64,000 nucleotides of DNA. It comes from Trigonopsis variabilis. Lineage: Eukaryota; Ascomycota; Trigonopsidomycetes; Trigonopsidales; Trigonopsidaceae. The first letter of the stretch is position 1, and each line of letters starts with the position of its first letter. This document shows, piece after piece, positions 50,040 to 58,196 of the stretch. Location: positions 62,001 through 126,000 of the forward strand of contig PPXM03000013.1 in the NCBI GenBank assembly GCA_003707065.3. Reading direction: 5' to 3'. The notes under the pieces are model-generated. The model was not told the DNA's origin, made no database searches, and was given only the letters and a program-made list of their open reading frames with translations. The translations under genes were made by a program, and so were the position numbers.

Positions 50040-52061
50040 ATGGTCGAAGCTATTCTTAATCAAGGATACGGATATGGTATAATTCTCGGGCTGGGGTTTG
50101 CGTTTGCCCTGCTGATGATCACTGTTACCTATGTTTTAAAACGATATGTGGGCGAGATCCAAGACTCTGAGCATTTTTCTACTGCTTCACGATCCGTAAA
50201 GACTGGGCTAGTAGCTTCAGCTGTCACGTCGTCCTGGACATGGCCAGGTACTTTACTTACATCTTCCGGCATGGCCTACTCATATGGCGCCATGGGAGCC
50301 TATGCCTATGCTAGTGCCTTTACTATTCAGATTACTTTCTTTGCGATCATTGCTCTGCAGATCAAGCGGGTTGCGCCCGGTGCTCATACCGTCGTTGAGA
50401 TTATTAGGGCCCGCTATGGCGCCGTCGGCCATCTTGTCTTCCTTTTCTATGCTCTGGGAGCCAATATCATCATTTCTGCTATGCTTCTGCTTGGAGGTTC
50501 TCAAGCCATCTCAAGTGTCACTGGGGTCCATGTTGTTGCCTGTGGATTTCTGCTCCCTCTTGGTGTCATTCTTTATACTTTAACTGGTGGACTCAAGGCT
50601 ACTTTCCTCACTGACTGGATCCACACTGTCATCGTGTACATTGTCATTTTGGTTACCATGTTTGTCTGTTACACGTCTTCAAAACACATTGGCAGCATCG
50701 ATCGAATGTATGATTTGTTGACTGAGGTCGGAAAGACTCATCCTTCTGCAGGTTATCAAGGAAGCTACTTGACATTCGGCAACACTGATGGTATCTACAA
50801 TTTGTGGAATATAGTTATCGGTGGCTTTGTCACTGTGTTTTCCGACCCAAGTTATGGACAGAAAGCCATTGCTGCACAGCCTGTTGCTGCCATGAAAGGC
50901 TATTTCCTCGGTGGTGTCTGTTGGATGGTTATCCCATGGGCAATGGGCAGTGCTGCTGCATTATCATGTCTTGCTATGACCAACAATCCCATTTCTGTGT
51001 CTTATCCCAACCTTTTAAGTTCTAAAGATGTCGCAGAAGGCCTACCGTTGCTTTACGGCATGTACAACCTCATGGGCGCTAAAGGTGCCAACTGCGGTGT
51101 CTTGATTTTGTTCATGGCTGCTACTAGTGCCACTAGTGCCGAGCTTATTGCCTTTTCTTCTGTTATGACCTACGATGTTTATCGGACTTACTTCCGACCG
51201 AATGCTTCTGGAAAGGAACTCGTCAAGGTTACTCATCTCTTTGTAATGTTCTTTGGTGTTTGCATGGGAGCAGTTGCTGTCCTTTTCAACTATATTGGCA
51301 TCACGATTTCATGGATTCTTAATTTCCTTGGAGTTGTTCTTGGGCCCTCTGTGTTTGCAATTACTCTTGCTCTTTTCTGGGGCAAGTTCAGTAAGAAGGC
51401 TTTGATTATTGGATCACCTCTTGGATCGGTGTCTGGTATTCTTTGCTGGGTGGGTTCCGCATACGTCTTTTCCGATCACGTCGTCAACAAAAATACTCTG
51501 AATGTGCCAAAGGCCGACTTGATTGGCAATCTCGTTTCCTTGTTTTCATCTCTCATTTACTTTGTTATCTTTTCTTTTATCTGGCCCGATACTTACAACT
51601 TTGATGAGCTCGACGGTAATTTCATCGTCGGAGATGACGCTACTAGAAAGGAGGCTGAGGAAATGGAAGTTGATCCCAACGAACGCGAAAAGCTAAAGAA
51701 AGCTCTAAAGCTTACCCAAATTGTTGCCTGGTTTATCTTCTTTGCCATTATCATTCTGTTGCCTTTGCCCATGTACGGCACCAACTATATTTTCTCAAAG
51801 CCGTTCTTCCGCGGCTGGATAATTGTCCTATTCATCTGGCTTATAATTGCTGCTATATTTATTACGTTCTATCCACTTTGGGAAGGTCGAGACACTTTGA
51901 TCTATCTCGCGAAACTGGCCCTTGGAAAGACAAAAGAGAGAAAAGCTCCTGTCATGCTGTGTGATTCCACTGATCCCGAGAGGCGCTCCGACTATTCACT
52001 AGAAAGAGAGAAGAGCGGTGTGGTTTCTGGAGAAAAGTCTCTAGCTGATGATACATCATAG
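50040..52061 (+). CDS. DUR3: Urea/polyamine active transporter of the SSS family
   Basis: 673 residues, one exon, about fifteen membrane segments. Sodium:solute-symporter family features specific to Dur3 are present: SEHFSTASRSVKTGLVAS, VTSSWTWPGTLLTSS, GAMGAYAYASAF, SDPSYGQKAIAAQP and AATSATSAELIAFSSV, then TYDVYRTYF. Dur3 imports urea (and polyamines in yeast) at the plasma membrane at low external concentrations. It lies in the ureide/amide island between formamidase and a DAL81/TamA-like regulator. The start at 50040 (MVEAILNQGYGYGI) matches the family; an upstream in-frame ATG at 49998 adds 14 hydrophobic residues and is less likely. The C-terminal tail is hydrophilic and Ser/Glu-rich. 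Confidence 0.95.
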   Translation: MVEAILNQGYGYGIILGLGFAFALLMITVTYVLKRYVGEIQDSEHFSTASRSVKTGLVASAVTSSWTWPGTLLTSSGMAYSYGAMGAYAYASAFTIQITFFAIIALQIKRVAPGAHTVVEIIRARYGAVGHLVFLFYALGANIIISAMLLLGGSQAISSVTGVHVVACGFLLPLGVILYTLTGGLKATFLTDWIHTVIVYIVILVTMFVCYTSSKHIGSIDRMYDLLTEVGKTHPSAGYQGSYLTFGNTDGIYNLWNIVIGGFVTVFSDPSYGQKAIAAQPVAAMKGYFLGGVCWMVIPWAMGSAAALSCLAMTNNPISVSYPNLLSSKDVAEGLPLLYGMYNLMGAKGANCGVLILFMAATSATSAELIAFSSVMTYDVYRTYFRPNASGKELVKVTHLFVMFFGVCMGAVAVLFNYIGITISWILNFLGVVLGPSVFAITLALFWGKFSKKALIIGSPLGSVSGILCWVGSAYVFSDHVVNKNTLNVPKADLIGNLVSLFSSLIYFVIFSFIWPDTYNFDELDGNFIVGDDATRKEAEEMEVDPNEREKLKKALKLTQIVAWFIFFAIIILLPLPMYGTNYIFSKPFFRGWIIVLFIWLIIAAIFITFYPLWEGRDTLIYLAKLALGKTKERKAPVMLCDSTDPERRSDYSLEREKSGVVSGEKSLADDTS

Positions 52062-52539
52062 AATTATAGACTCTTTATACTGCTTTTTTGGTTTATTGTT
52101 GTGTACTTACCACTCTTTAGATGTACCAATAGAATAATCTTACGAATGTACCACTATAACTGTCGGTAGCTGTTCTCCCTCCAAGAGTAGGATCTCCAAC
52201 GTCTAAAATTCATCAAGAAATGCCTTAGCGCGTGAGCTGACAGAGATCTGACTCGATTGAGAAAGCTAATCCCCTTTCTACAAACGCCACGGCCAAAAAT
52301 AGACACGAGTAGCACCGTCATAGTTCGCCGCACCATTAGAGCTGATAAGACGATCACTGAAGGCCGAAAACAGAAGGCAGATCGTTAAAGTTTTTTCCTC
52401 GCACCCAGTTCTTCGGAGTCGTAATCCATTTGTGCCTGATCCGGGGACCGACGGTAATAAAATTTTCGCCCAAGAAAAGAAAATGGATGGTGCGCTTGCT
52501 TGTTTATAAAGGCAAGCAAGAAAATAAATCTGAGAAAAG
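52062..52539. promoter_or_regulatory. Intergenic region between DUR3 and the second DAL81/TamA-like regulator
   Basis: 478 bp with no supported ORF. GATAAG near 52343 and CGGGGACCGACGG around 52441-52453 are the only notable motifs. Confidence 0.4.
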
Positions 52540-54468
52540 ATGAGTGGTCTACGACCGTTTAAAGACAGGCCGTGTGATGATTGTCGAAGACGAAAGTCGA
52601 AATGCGTGTTTCTAGAAGATGAGCCGAATTGTATGGCCTGTAAGAGCCGCGGTCAGGAGTGCACGTTTCTTGAAGATACAGGGCGGACGCGGAAGAAACG
52701 TCGCACCGGTTCGACGGGAGGAACGGTTAATTACTCGGGAGGCGAGACTGGAACATCTAATGGGCAAGGGCAAGGAGCAAGGGGGGATTCAAAAGAGCCT
52801 CAGGCTGATCAGACCGTTGGAGACTACGCGGGTCTGGTTGGTCCCTCGCTTCTCAAGAAAACGTTGGGGTTGCAGAATAGTCGATGCTCTTTCCTGATAG
52901 GCCATTCTAGCTTCTTGGACTACTCTCTCATCTCTCGTGCTCACTTCAATTCTCGGGAAGAAGCCGAATCGGAACTCCCTCCTGGACTGAGACTCCGACG
53001 AGCCACGGATGACACGATTTTTCTAATGAGAGAAGATTCATCAATCGAATCTACTGATGCGATTCGAAGAGATGTCGAAGCAATTGAAGAGATCGTGACG
53101 CCTTATGGAAACGACCTCGTTGACCTCTATTTTAGAATTGTCCACCCGTCTTATCCCATTCTACATCAGAAAGTGGTCCGAGAAAAATATGCTCGATCCT
53201 ACCAAGAGTTCTCACCTCCTCTTTTGGCGGCAATATATTCCTTAGCTCTCAATTGGTGGTCATACGCCCCCCATCTCCGCCAAGATCGAAAGCCAAATTC
53301 AGAAGAGCTTGATAAGCTGGCACTGAAGTCCTTCTATAACATCTCTCGTCACCCAAAATTATCTTCGGTCCAAGCAGGTCTCTTGATTCTGCAAAAGCAA
53401 TCCGCCCATGACGATATCGCCGTTCCACTACTGGCCCAGACTGTTGCTATAGCCCAACAACTTGGGCTTCATTTGGATTGCCGAGAATGGAAGATTCCTC
53501 GGTGGGAACGAAAGCTACGTCGTCGTCTTGCTTGGGCATTGTGGATACAAGATAAATGGCAATCTCTTGGAACCACTCTCCCTCCACATATAAGGCGAGA
53601 CGACTGGTTGGTGACATATTTGACCGAAGAGGACTTCCCTGATAAGTCTCCCGATGTTGAGATGGAAGGCTCGAGTGATGTGGACAGTGGAAAAATCATT
53701 TTTCAGTACATGATATACCTGAGTGATGTTGTTGACGATATTATGAGTAATCTTTACTCTCCTTCTGCTCTAAAGAAGGTCGTCGATACCATGCAGATTC
53801 TAGAGATTGCCAAACCGCTGCAAGCAAAGCTCCGATATTGGCAAAGCTCGTTGCCTGAATGTTGCAGGATGTCTAATCTCAAGAGTCGAAAGTTCTCCTC
53901 GAACGCATACTTATTTTTGGCTTATTTAGCTGCCGAGATAACCTTGCATGGGCGCATTATCCACTCTCTAAATAACGCCCAAGTTTCTCGTGATTTGGTA
54001 ATAGTCTGCAGAAATGCTGCCCGGGAGCGGTTAGTAGCAGCCATTGAGTTCGTGCGAGACCTCCGTCCCGAACATTTCCAAGCCTTTTGGCACTCGTCTG
54101 CTAGTTCTAATTTTGCTCTTATTGGTAGTTTTGCCGCCCTTCTCTTGGTCACTGCGACTGATAATGGCGAGTCAGAGGCATTGTTATCGGATTACAAAAA
54201 CTATAGATGGATGCTGCGCGTGTCATCTGTCGCTTCACAGCAAATGGCTGATGCTCTCAAAAGTGTGGAACTTATAGTAGGCTATTTACCATTTGTTCAA
54301 GATGGTGTTCTCGTTACTAGGACTTTGCGACCAGACAGTGATAGTGAATACTCTGAAGAGGAACAAGAAGGCGCTGTTGATGATGTCGAAGAGAGTTTTC
54401 TTGCTCGACTCGGGGAAAATGAATTGGAAGAGATGGCACTTCCGTTTTTCACAGAGAACTTGTCATAA
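52540..54468 (+). CDS. Zn2Cys6 transcription factor, DAL81/TamA-like, copy 2
   Basis: 642 residues, one exon. The zinc cluster CDDCRRRKSKC...CMACKSRGQEC has the CX2CX6CX8CX2CX6C spacing, followed by TFLEDTGRTRKKRR, which resembles the CTF-E-P-RKR tail of DAL81/TamA. The regulatory domain has VHPSYPILHQK, PPLLAAIYSLALNWW, KLSSVQAGLLILQ, RRRLAWALWIQDKW and DDWLVTYLTEEDF. These match the copy at 36098-38329 segment by segment, but this gene has no introns while that one has four. An acidic C-terminus may be an activation region. Same strand as DUR3 and 478 bp downstream, so it may control DUR3, formamidase and the Dal5-like gene. Confidence 0.88.
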   Translation: MSGLRPFKDRPCDDCRRRKSKCVFLEDEPNCMACKSRGQECTFLEDTGRTRKKRRTGSTGGTVNYSGGETGTSNGQGQGARGDSKEPQADQTVGDYAGLVGPSLLKKTLGLQNSRCSFLIGHSSFLDYSLISRAHFNSREEAESELPPGLRLRRATDDTIFLMREDSSIESTDAIRRDVEAIEEIVTPYGNDLVDLYFRIVHPSYPILHQKVVREKYARSYQEFSPPLLAAIYSLALNWWSYAPHLRQDRKPNSEELDKLALKSFYNISRHPKLSSVQAGLLILQKQSAHDDIAVPLLAQTVAIAQQLGLHLDCREWKIPRWERKLRRRLAWALWIQDKWQSLGTTLPPHIRRDDWLVTYLTEEDFPDKSPDVEMEGSSDVDSGKIIFQYMIYLSDVVDDIMSNLYSPSALKKVVDTMQILEIAKPLQAKLRYWQSSLPECCRMSNLKSRKFSSNAYLFLAYLAAEITLHGRIIHSLNNAQVSRDLVIVCRNAARERLVAAIEFVRDLRPEHFQAFWHSSASSNFALIGSFAALLLVTATDNGESEALLSDYKNYRWMLRVSSVASQQMADALKSVELIVGYLPFVQDGVLVTRTLRPDSDSEYSEEEQEGAVDDVEESFLARLGENELEEMALPFFTENLS

Positions 54469-54783
54469 GCTATACTCTTCCTGTGACTTATATTCTGCAA
54501 AAGTGATAATTGCATTTTTATATTACTACAAAAGCATGGTATTGAGTTGGGCATCTATGTTTCATGAGCTTAAACTTTTTAGAGAACTTGAACCCTAATA
54601 TTAGAATGTATACTTAGACAATTATGAAAGGCTGCCTATTTTGTACTTCTATTGAAAAGTGTTACGTTATGCTCAATTTTTGAAACAATTGGTCCAATGA
54701 TCAAATCATCTATTCTATCTTTGTTCGATCGTCCAGTCTACTCGGCTAAATACTCAAAAGATTTAGTACCAACATAACAAAGT
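54469..54783. other. Convergent 3' region between the regulator and the Dal5-like gene
   Basis: 315 bp, AT-rich, without a supported ORF; suitable for the two terminators. Confidence 0.45.
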
Positions 54784-56367
54784 TCAAAGAGGATATATAA
54801 AGGCCTTGTTTTCCCAATCAGTAAGGTCAAGCATAGCAATATTGACTTTCTCTTTCGTTTCCAAGCCTTCATCGTCAACCGTGGTCACAATTCCGACGTT
54901 ATAGTCTGGATTCAAGGCGAGAAATTCACGCCTCTGTTTGTTTCTTCGAGCGAGTATAAAGCGGATAGTCAACAGAATGACGATATTTAAGAAGAAAGAG
55001 ACGACTATCTGTACAATCCATGAAGGGTAATATCTGGGACTGTCCTTTGGATTCCATAGTTGAGGTGAAATGATGTTGGCAACGCCATAGCCGATCATGA
55101 ACAAAACATTTCGATAGAGCTTCTTGGTATATCCCGAGCAAGAAGATGTGGTCCACCCTAGAGCGACGATATAGGTGACACCTTTGAAGCACCCTGCTAG
55201 AATCATCATGGCGAGAAAAGCATAGGTATGACCCCAGGGAATGGAAACCATTGCGATTGAAGCGGCGAGCGTTGGAACCAGGAAAGCCGCCCCAATGTAG
55301 CCATTTTGGTTGGGGACATACTTAATGAGGAAAGAAGCAAGGATGAAAACAACGATGTCAAAGCCTCCACCCGCTGCTGAGACCAGAGTAGATCCAAGGC
55401 TATCGACACCGATGTCCACATAGAGCTGGTTCTGCTGGTAGGTCAAGCTATTTGAAAGCATAAGAGTAAAGGCTTGAAAGAGAAAAAGCCAAGAGATTGG
55501 ATCTTTGAGGCATTCAATTAGTTGGGCCTTTTTGAAGGTTTTCTGTTCAATAGAGCTCGAGGTAGACTCCTGAACGCGCTTGATGGTGAAGACCCTTTCG
55601 CGGATGCTCAGATAGCGGGCGTTGGCAGGGTTATCGGGGAAGAAAATGAAAACAAAGGCGAACAAGACTAGACTAATGCCTGCATTGATTGCCATGAATA
55701 TTCTCCAAGGATAAATGGTTGTGTGGGTATACAAGAGACCATAGGCGATAAAACTGGAGACCACAGGAGCGGCCGCAGAGGAAGCCCAGAAAATCGGCTG
55801 GGCAGTCTCTCTTTCCTCGGCGGTCAAGAACATACCAAGAGTCATTTCCAATGCCGGAACGACCACTGCTTCCACCATACCCAGAACGAGACGAACAATC
55901 ATCAGTCCAGCGTAATTGCGACAGGCAGCATGGCATCCTATCACGATAGCCCAGCAGAAGACTGTGAGAGCAATATATTTACCGAGAGGAAGCTTCTGCA
56001 TAAGCCAATGACCGGGCCATTGGGCGGCCAAGTAGCCGGCATAGAAGATCGAGTTGAGGTTGTTGAAGTCAGATTTATTCATAGTTGTATCTTTATATAA
56101 ACCCAGGACTGCAGTGTATCCAATGGTAGCCTTATCCATGAATAGCACTATATTGATAAACATCACAAGCACCAGAATGATGGTGAAGTTCTTTCTTCGA
56201 AACTTCTTCTCTTCTTCCTCATTCAGCGGTTCGACATCTCCATATTGTTCCATAAATTTGAATAGCTCATCGGCATCACGAACATTGACGACTTTGTCAA
56301 CTTCTTCGACCGAGTCGGCGCTGTCGTAGGAAGACTGGACGATGATTTCTTCTTTCGACGAACTCAT
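54784..56367 (-). CDS. Dal5-type MFS permease (allantoate/anion:cation symporter family)
   Basis: 527 residues, one exon, about twelve membrane segments. Family features: a 70-residue cytosolic acidic N-terminus, EEEEKKFRRKNFTIILV before TM1, MDKATIGYTAVLGL, FYAGYLAAQWPGHWLMQKLPLGKY, RLVLGMVEAVVVPALEMTLGMFLT, FFPDNPANAR, and late LGWTTSSCSGYTKK with GYGVANIISPQLW. Yeast Dal5 imports allantoate, ureidosuccinate and dipeptides; relatives carry other organic anions such as pantothenate or cinnamate-type acids. Position near DUR3 and formamidase suggests allantoate or carbamoyl-amino-acid uptake. Confidence 0.88.
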   Translation of the reverse strand: MSSSKEEIIVQSSYDSADSVEEVDKVVNVRDADELFKFMEQYGDVEPLNEEEEKKFRRKNFTIILVLVMFINIVLFMDKATIGYTAVLGLYKDTTMNKSDFNNLNSIFYAGYLAAQWPGHWLMQKLPLGKYIALTVFCWAIVIGCHAACRNYAGLMIVRLVLGMVEAVVVPALEMTLGMFLTAEERETAQPIFWASSAAAPVVSSFIAYGLLYTHTTIYPWRIFMAINAGISLVLFAFVFIFFPDNPANARYLSIRERVFTIKRVQESTSSSIEQKTFKKAQLIECLKDPISWLFLFQAFTLMLSNSLTYQQNQLYVDIGVDSLGSTLVSAAGGGFDIVVFILASFLIKYVPNQNGYIGAAFLVPTLAASIAMVSIPWGHTYAFLAMMILAGCFKGVTYIVALGWTTSSCSGYTKKLYRNVLFMIGYGVANIISPQLWNPKDSPRYYPSWIVQIVVSFFLNIVILLTIRFILARRNKQRREFLALNPDYNVGIVTTVDDEGLETKEKVNIAMLDLTDWENKAFIYPL

Positions 56368-56919
56368 CGGTACTTGCTCAGGATAGGCTCTTTGCTCAAT
56401 CCAGGCGGAACTGTCTATTTAAGCTCATCTTGTTGAATACTCTTATCATTTTAAAGTCTTGGACTACTATTGTTAACGTGCTTGCTTTTTCTTTTTGCAC
56501 AATTTCGCGGAGACTTGGTCGCTCGCCTTAGCGCGATGGACAGCGTCGGCCTCTTGCCTAATCAGGTAGGAAAACCAAGACTCGATTGAATAAATTCGAC
56601 GGCTCAATGGCGGCCGTTTACTTGTTTTGGCTCCTGGCCCGCTCCTTCTTCTTGGCAATTACTCTTCTTGGAATAGTCCCCGGCATGTGGGCACCATCAG
56701 AGGCCTTAATTAAGGAACAGAGACCTCCTCTTGGACTGACAATGCAGAGCTCAGCTTGAAGATCTCGATCTAGATTGCGATTGTTTGCTTTTCCCGCCAC
56801 TCATCGGAGTGGCAGACTAGGTTTCCCGAGACATTTGATGCCCAGAGTGCCATTGTCGGTCTGAATCTTACGGAATGGAATCAACCTGACGGCTTAATTC
56901 AAAATTTGCACAACACTAA
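56368..56919. promoter_or_regulatory. Upstream region of the Dal5-like gene
   Basis: 552 bp with no supported gene; two small minus-strand frames (56473-56658 and 56618-56800) are Arg/Lys-rich and lack domains. A reverse GATAAG-type TCTTATCAT lies near 56440, about 75 bp from the permease start. Confidence 0.4.
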
Positions 56920-57708
56920 TTATCTAAACCCTACAAAACGTCCACCATTTACGTCCAATATTTGACCAGTTACCCAGCGAGATTTTTCGGACGCCAAGAA
57001 CGCTACAACGTCCGCGATGTCTTGAACGTCTCCCAGGCGAGTCGCAGCAGATGGGAAGGGTGGCAGTGTTGAAGGATCTTTGCCAGCCGTCGCATTAAAG
57101 AGGTCGGTGATCACTGGGCCGGGATTAACAGCATTGACTGTGATACCATAAGCTCGCCCAAACTCAGACGCCCATACTGGAGTCAAGGCATTGATGGCAC
57201 CTTTAGTTGCACTGTAGACTGTAGAATTTATTTGGCCATTATTGGCCGCTCCTGAAGATAAATTGATTATTCGTCCCGACGAGCTTTTCTTTAGGGCTGG
57301 AAGGATCGCTTGAGTGAAAAAGACAAGACCTCGCACATTGATTCCAAACTGCAAGTCAAACGTCGTTTCTGTGACATCCTCCAGCGGACTAAAGATCGAC
57401 GTTCCTGCATTGTTGACGAGAATATCGATAACAGGAGTCTGGAAGAACTCCGTCACAATACTTAGCACCTTATCCCCTGAATCGGTCTGACTAACATCCG
57501 CCAAGACGGCTATTGCACGCCTTGTGTGGCCATCGCTGGATGTAAAACTATTGATCTCGGCCACCACAGCGTCAGCTTTGCCTTTTGAAGAAGCGTTAAC
57601 GTAGGTGAACGCGACACGAGCACCATTTCGCCCTAGCTCTAGAGCAATGCCTTTTCCGATTCCTCGGGTGCCTCCGGTAATAAGCGCAATCTTTCCTTCA
57701 AGAGACAT
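56920..57708 (-). CDS. Short-chain dehydrogenase/reductase (FabG-like)
   Basis: 262 residues, one exon. Classical SDR motifs are present: TGGTRGIG (10-17) for NAD(P), LADVSQTDS, the structural NNAG (VNNAGTSIF), the catalytic Ser in INLSSGAA, Tyr-x-x-x-Lys in YSATKG, and the PG motif (NPGPVITDLF). The C-terminal VTGQILDVNGG is typical for 3-oxoacyl-ACP reductase-like and polyol/alcohol dehydrogenases. TRG and the absence of an Asp at the end of strand 2 (AFTYVNASSKGK) favour NADPH. The substrate is unknown. It is divergent from a Zn2Cys6 regulator, which may control it. Confidence 0.92.
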   Translation of the reverse strand: MSLEGKIALITGGTRGIGKGIALELGRNGARVAFTYVNASSKGKADAVVAEINSFTSSDGHTRRAIAVLADVSQTDSGDKVLSIVTEFFQTPVIDILVNNAGTSIFSPLEDVTETTFDLQFGINVRGLVFFTQAILPALKKSSSGRIINLSSGAANNGQINSTVYSATKGAINALTPVWASEFGRAYGITVNAVNPGPVITDLFNATAGKDPSTLPPFPSAATRLGDVQDIADVVAFLASEKSRWVTGQILDVNGGRFVGFR

Positions 57709-58196
57709 CTGTCGTTTTTATCTTTTTAAAAGGTACGTGGGTGCTTTTGTTTCCTTCGCGCACTTGTAGTGTTCAAGAGCAATTCTTGATCGAGGAGAAT
57801 TTTGTTTAAATGCCATTCACCTCATAGTATCATCCAGCTTCTCAATGTCGACTGCTTTCGCCGTGGGGAAGCTCTTCTCCTATCTCGGACTCGGCCGATA
57901 CACTATCCCCGCCGTATATGGCCCTTGTGTTCCCTTTTCAGGCACAAGCCCGCCTGCTGGGGCTCTTGCACAAATGACGAATATTTCTTGAGCGCTGACT
58001 TATCGGACTATCTGAGAGCCAAGACTTTCATTGATTGTACTGGTAATATCACGCCTTCGACACAACTCGTGAGATTGCGACAGATGATAGTGAACCGTCT
58101 TCCTTTCTCACCCTACAACAGACTCATCGCCCAAACAAGACCAACTAGCGCCCTGAATTAAATGGGACTGTTCGAGCAGTACTGAGGCCGACTGTC
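57709..58196. promoter_or_regulatory. Divergent promoter region between SDR and a Zn2Cys6 regulator
   Basis: 488 bp with a short open frame (57802-58161) that lacks any domain and probably is chance. CGGACTCGGCCG at about 57886-57897 is a GC-rich candidate site for a zinc-cluster protein. Confidence 0.4.

Noticed and set aside
56473-56800. Small basic frames upstream of the Dal5-like gene
   Set aside because: Short, Arg/Lys-rich, overlapping one another; probably chance within a promoter.
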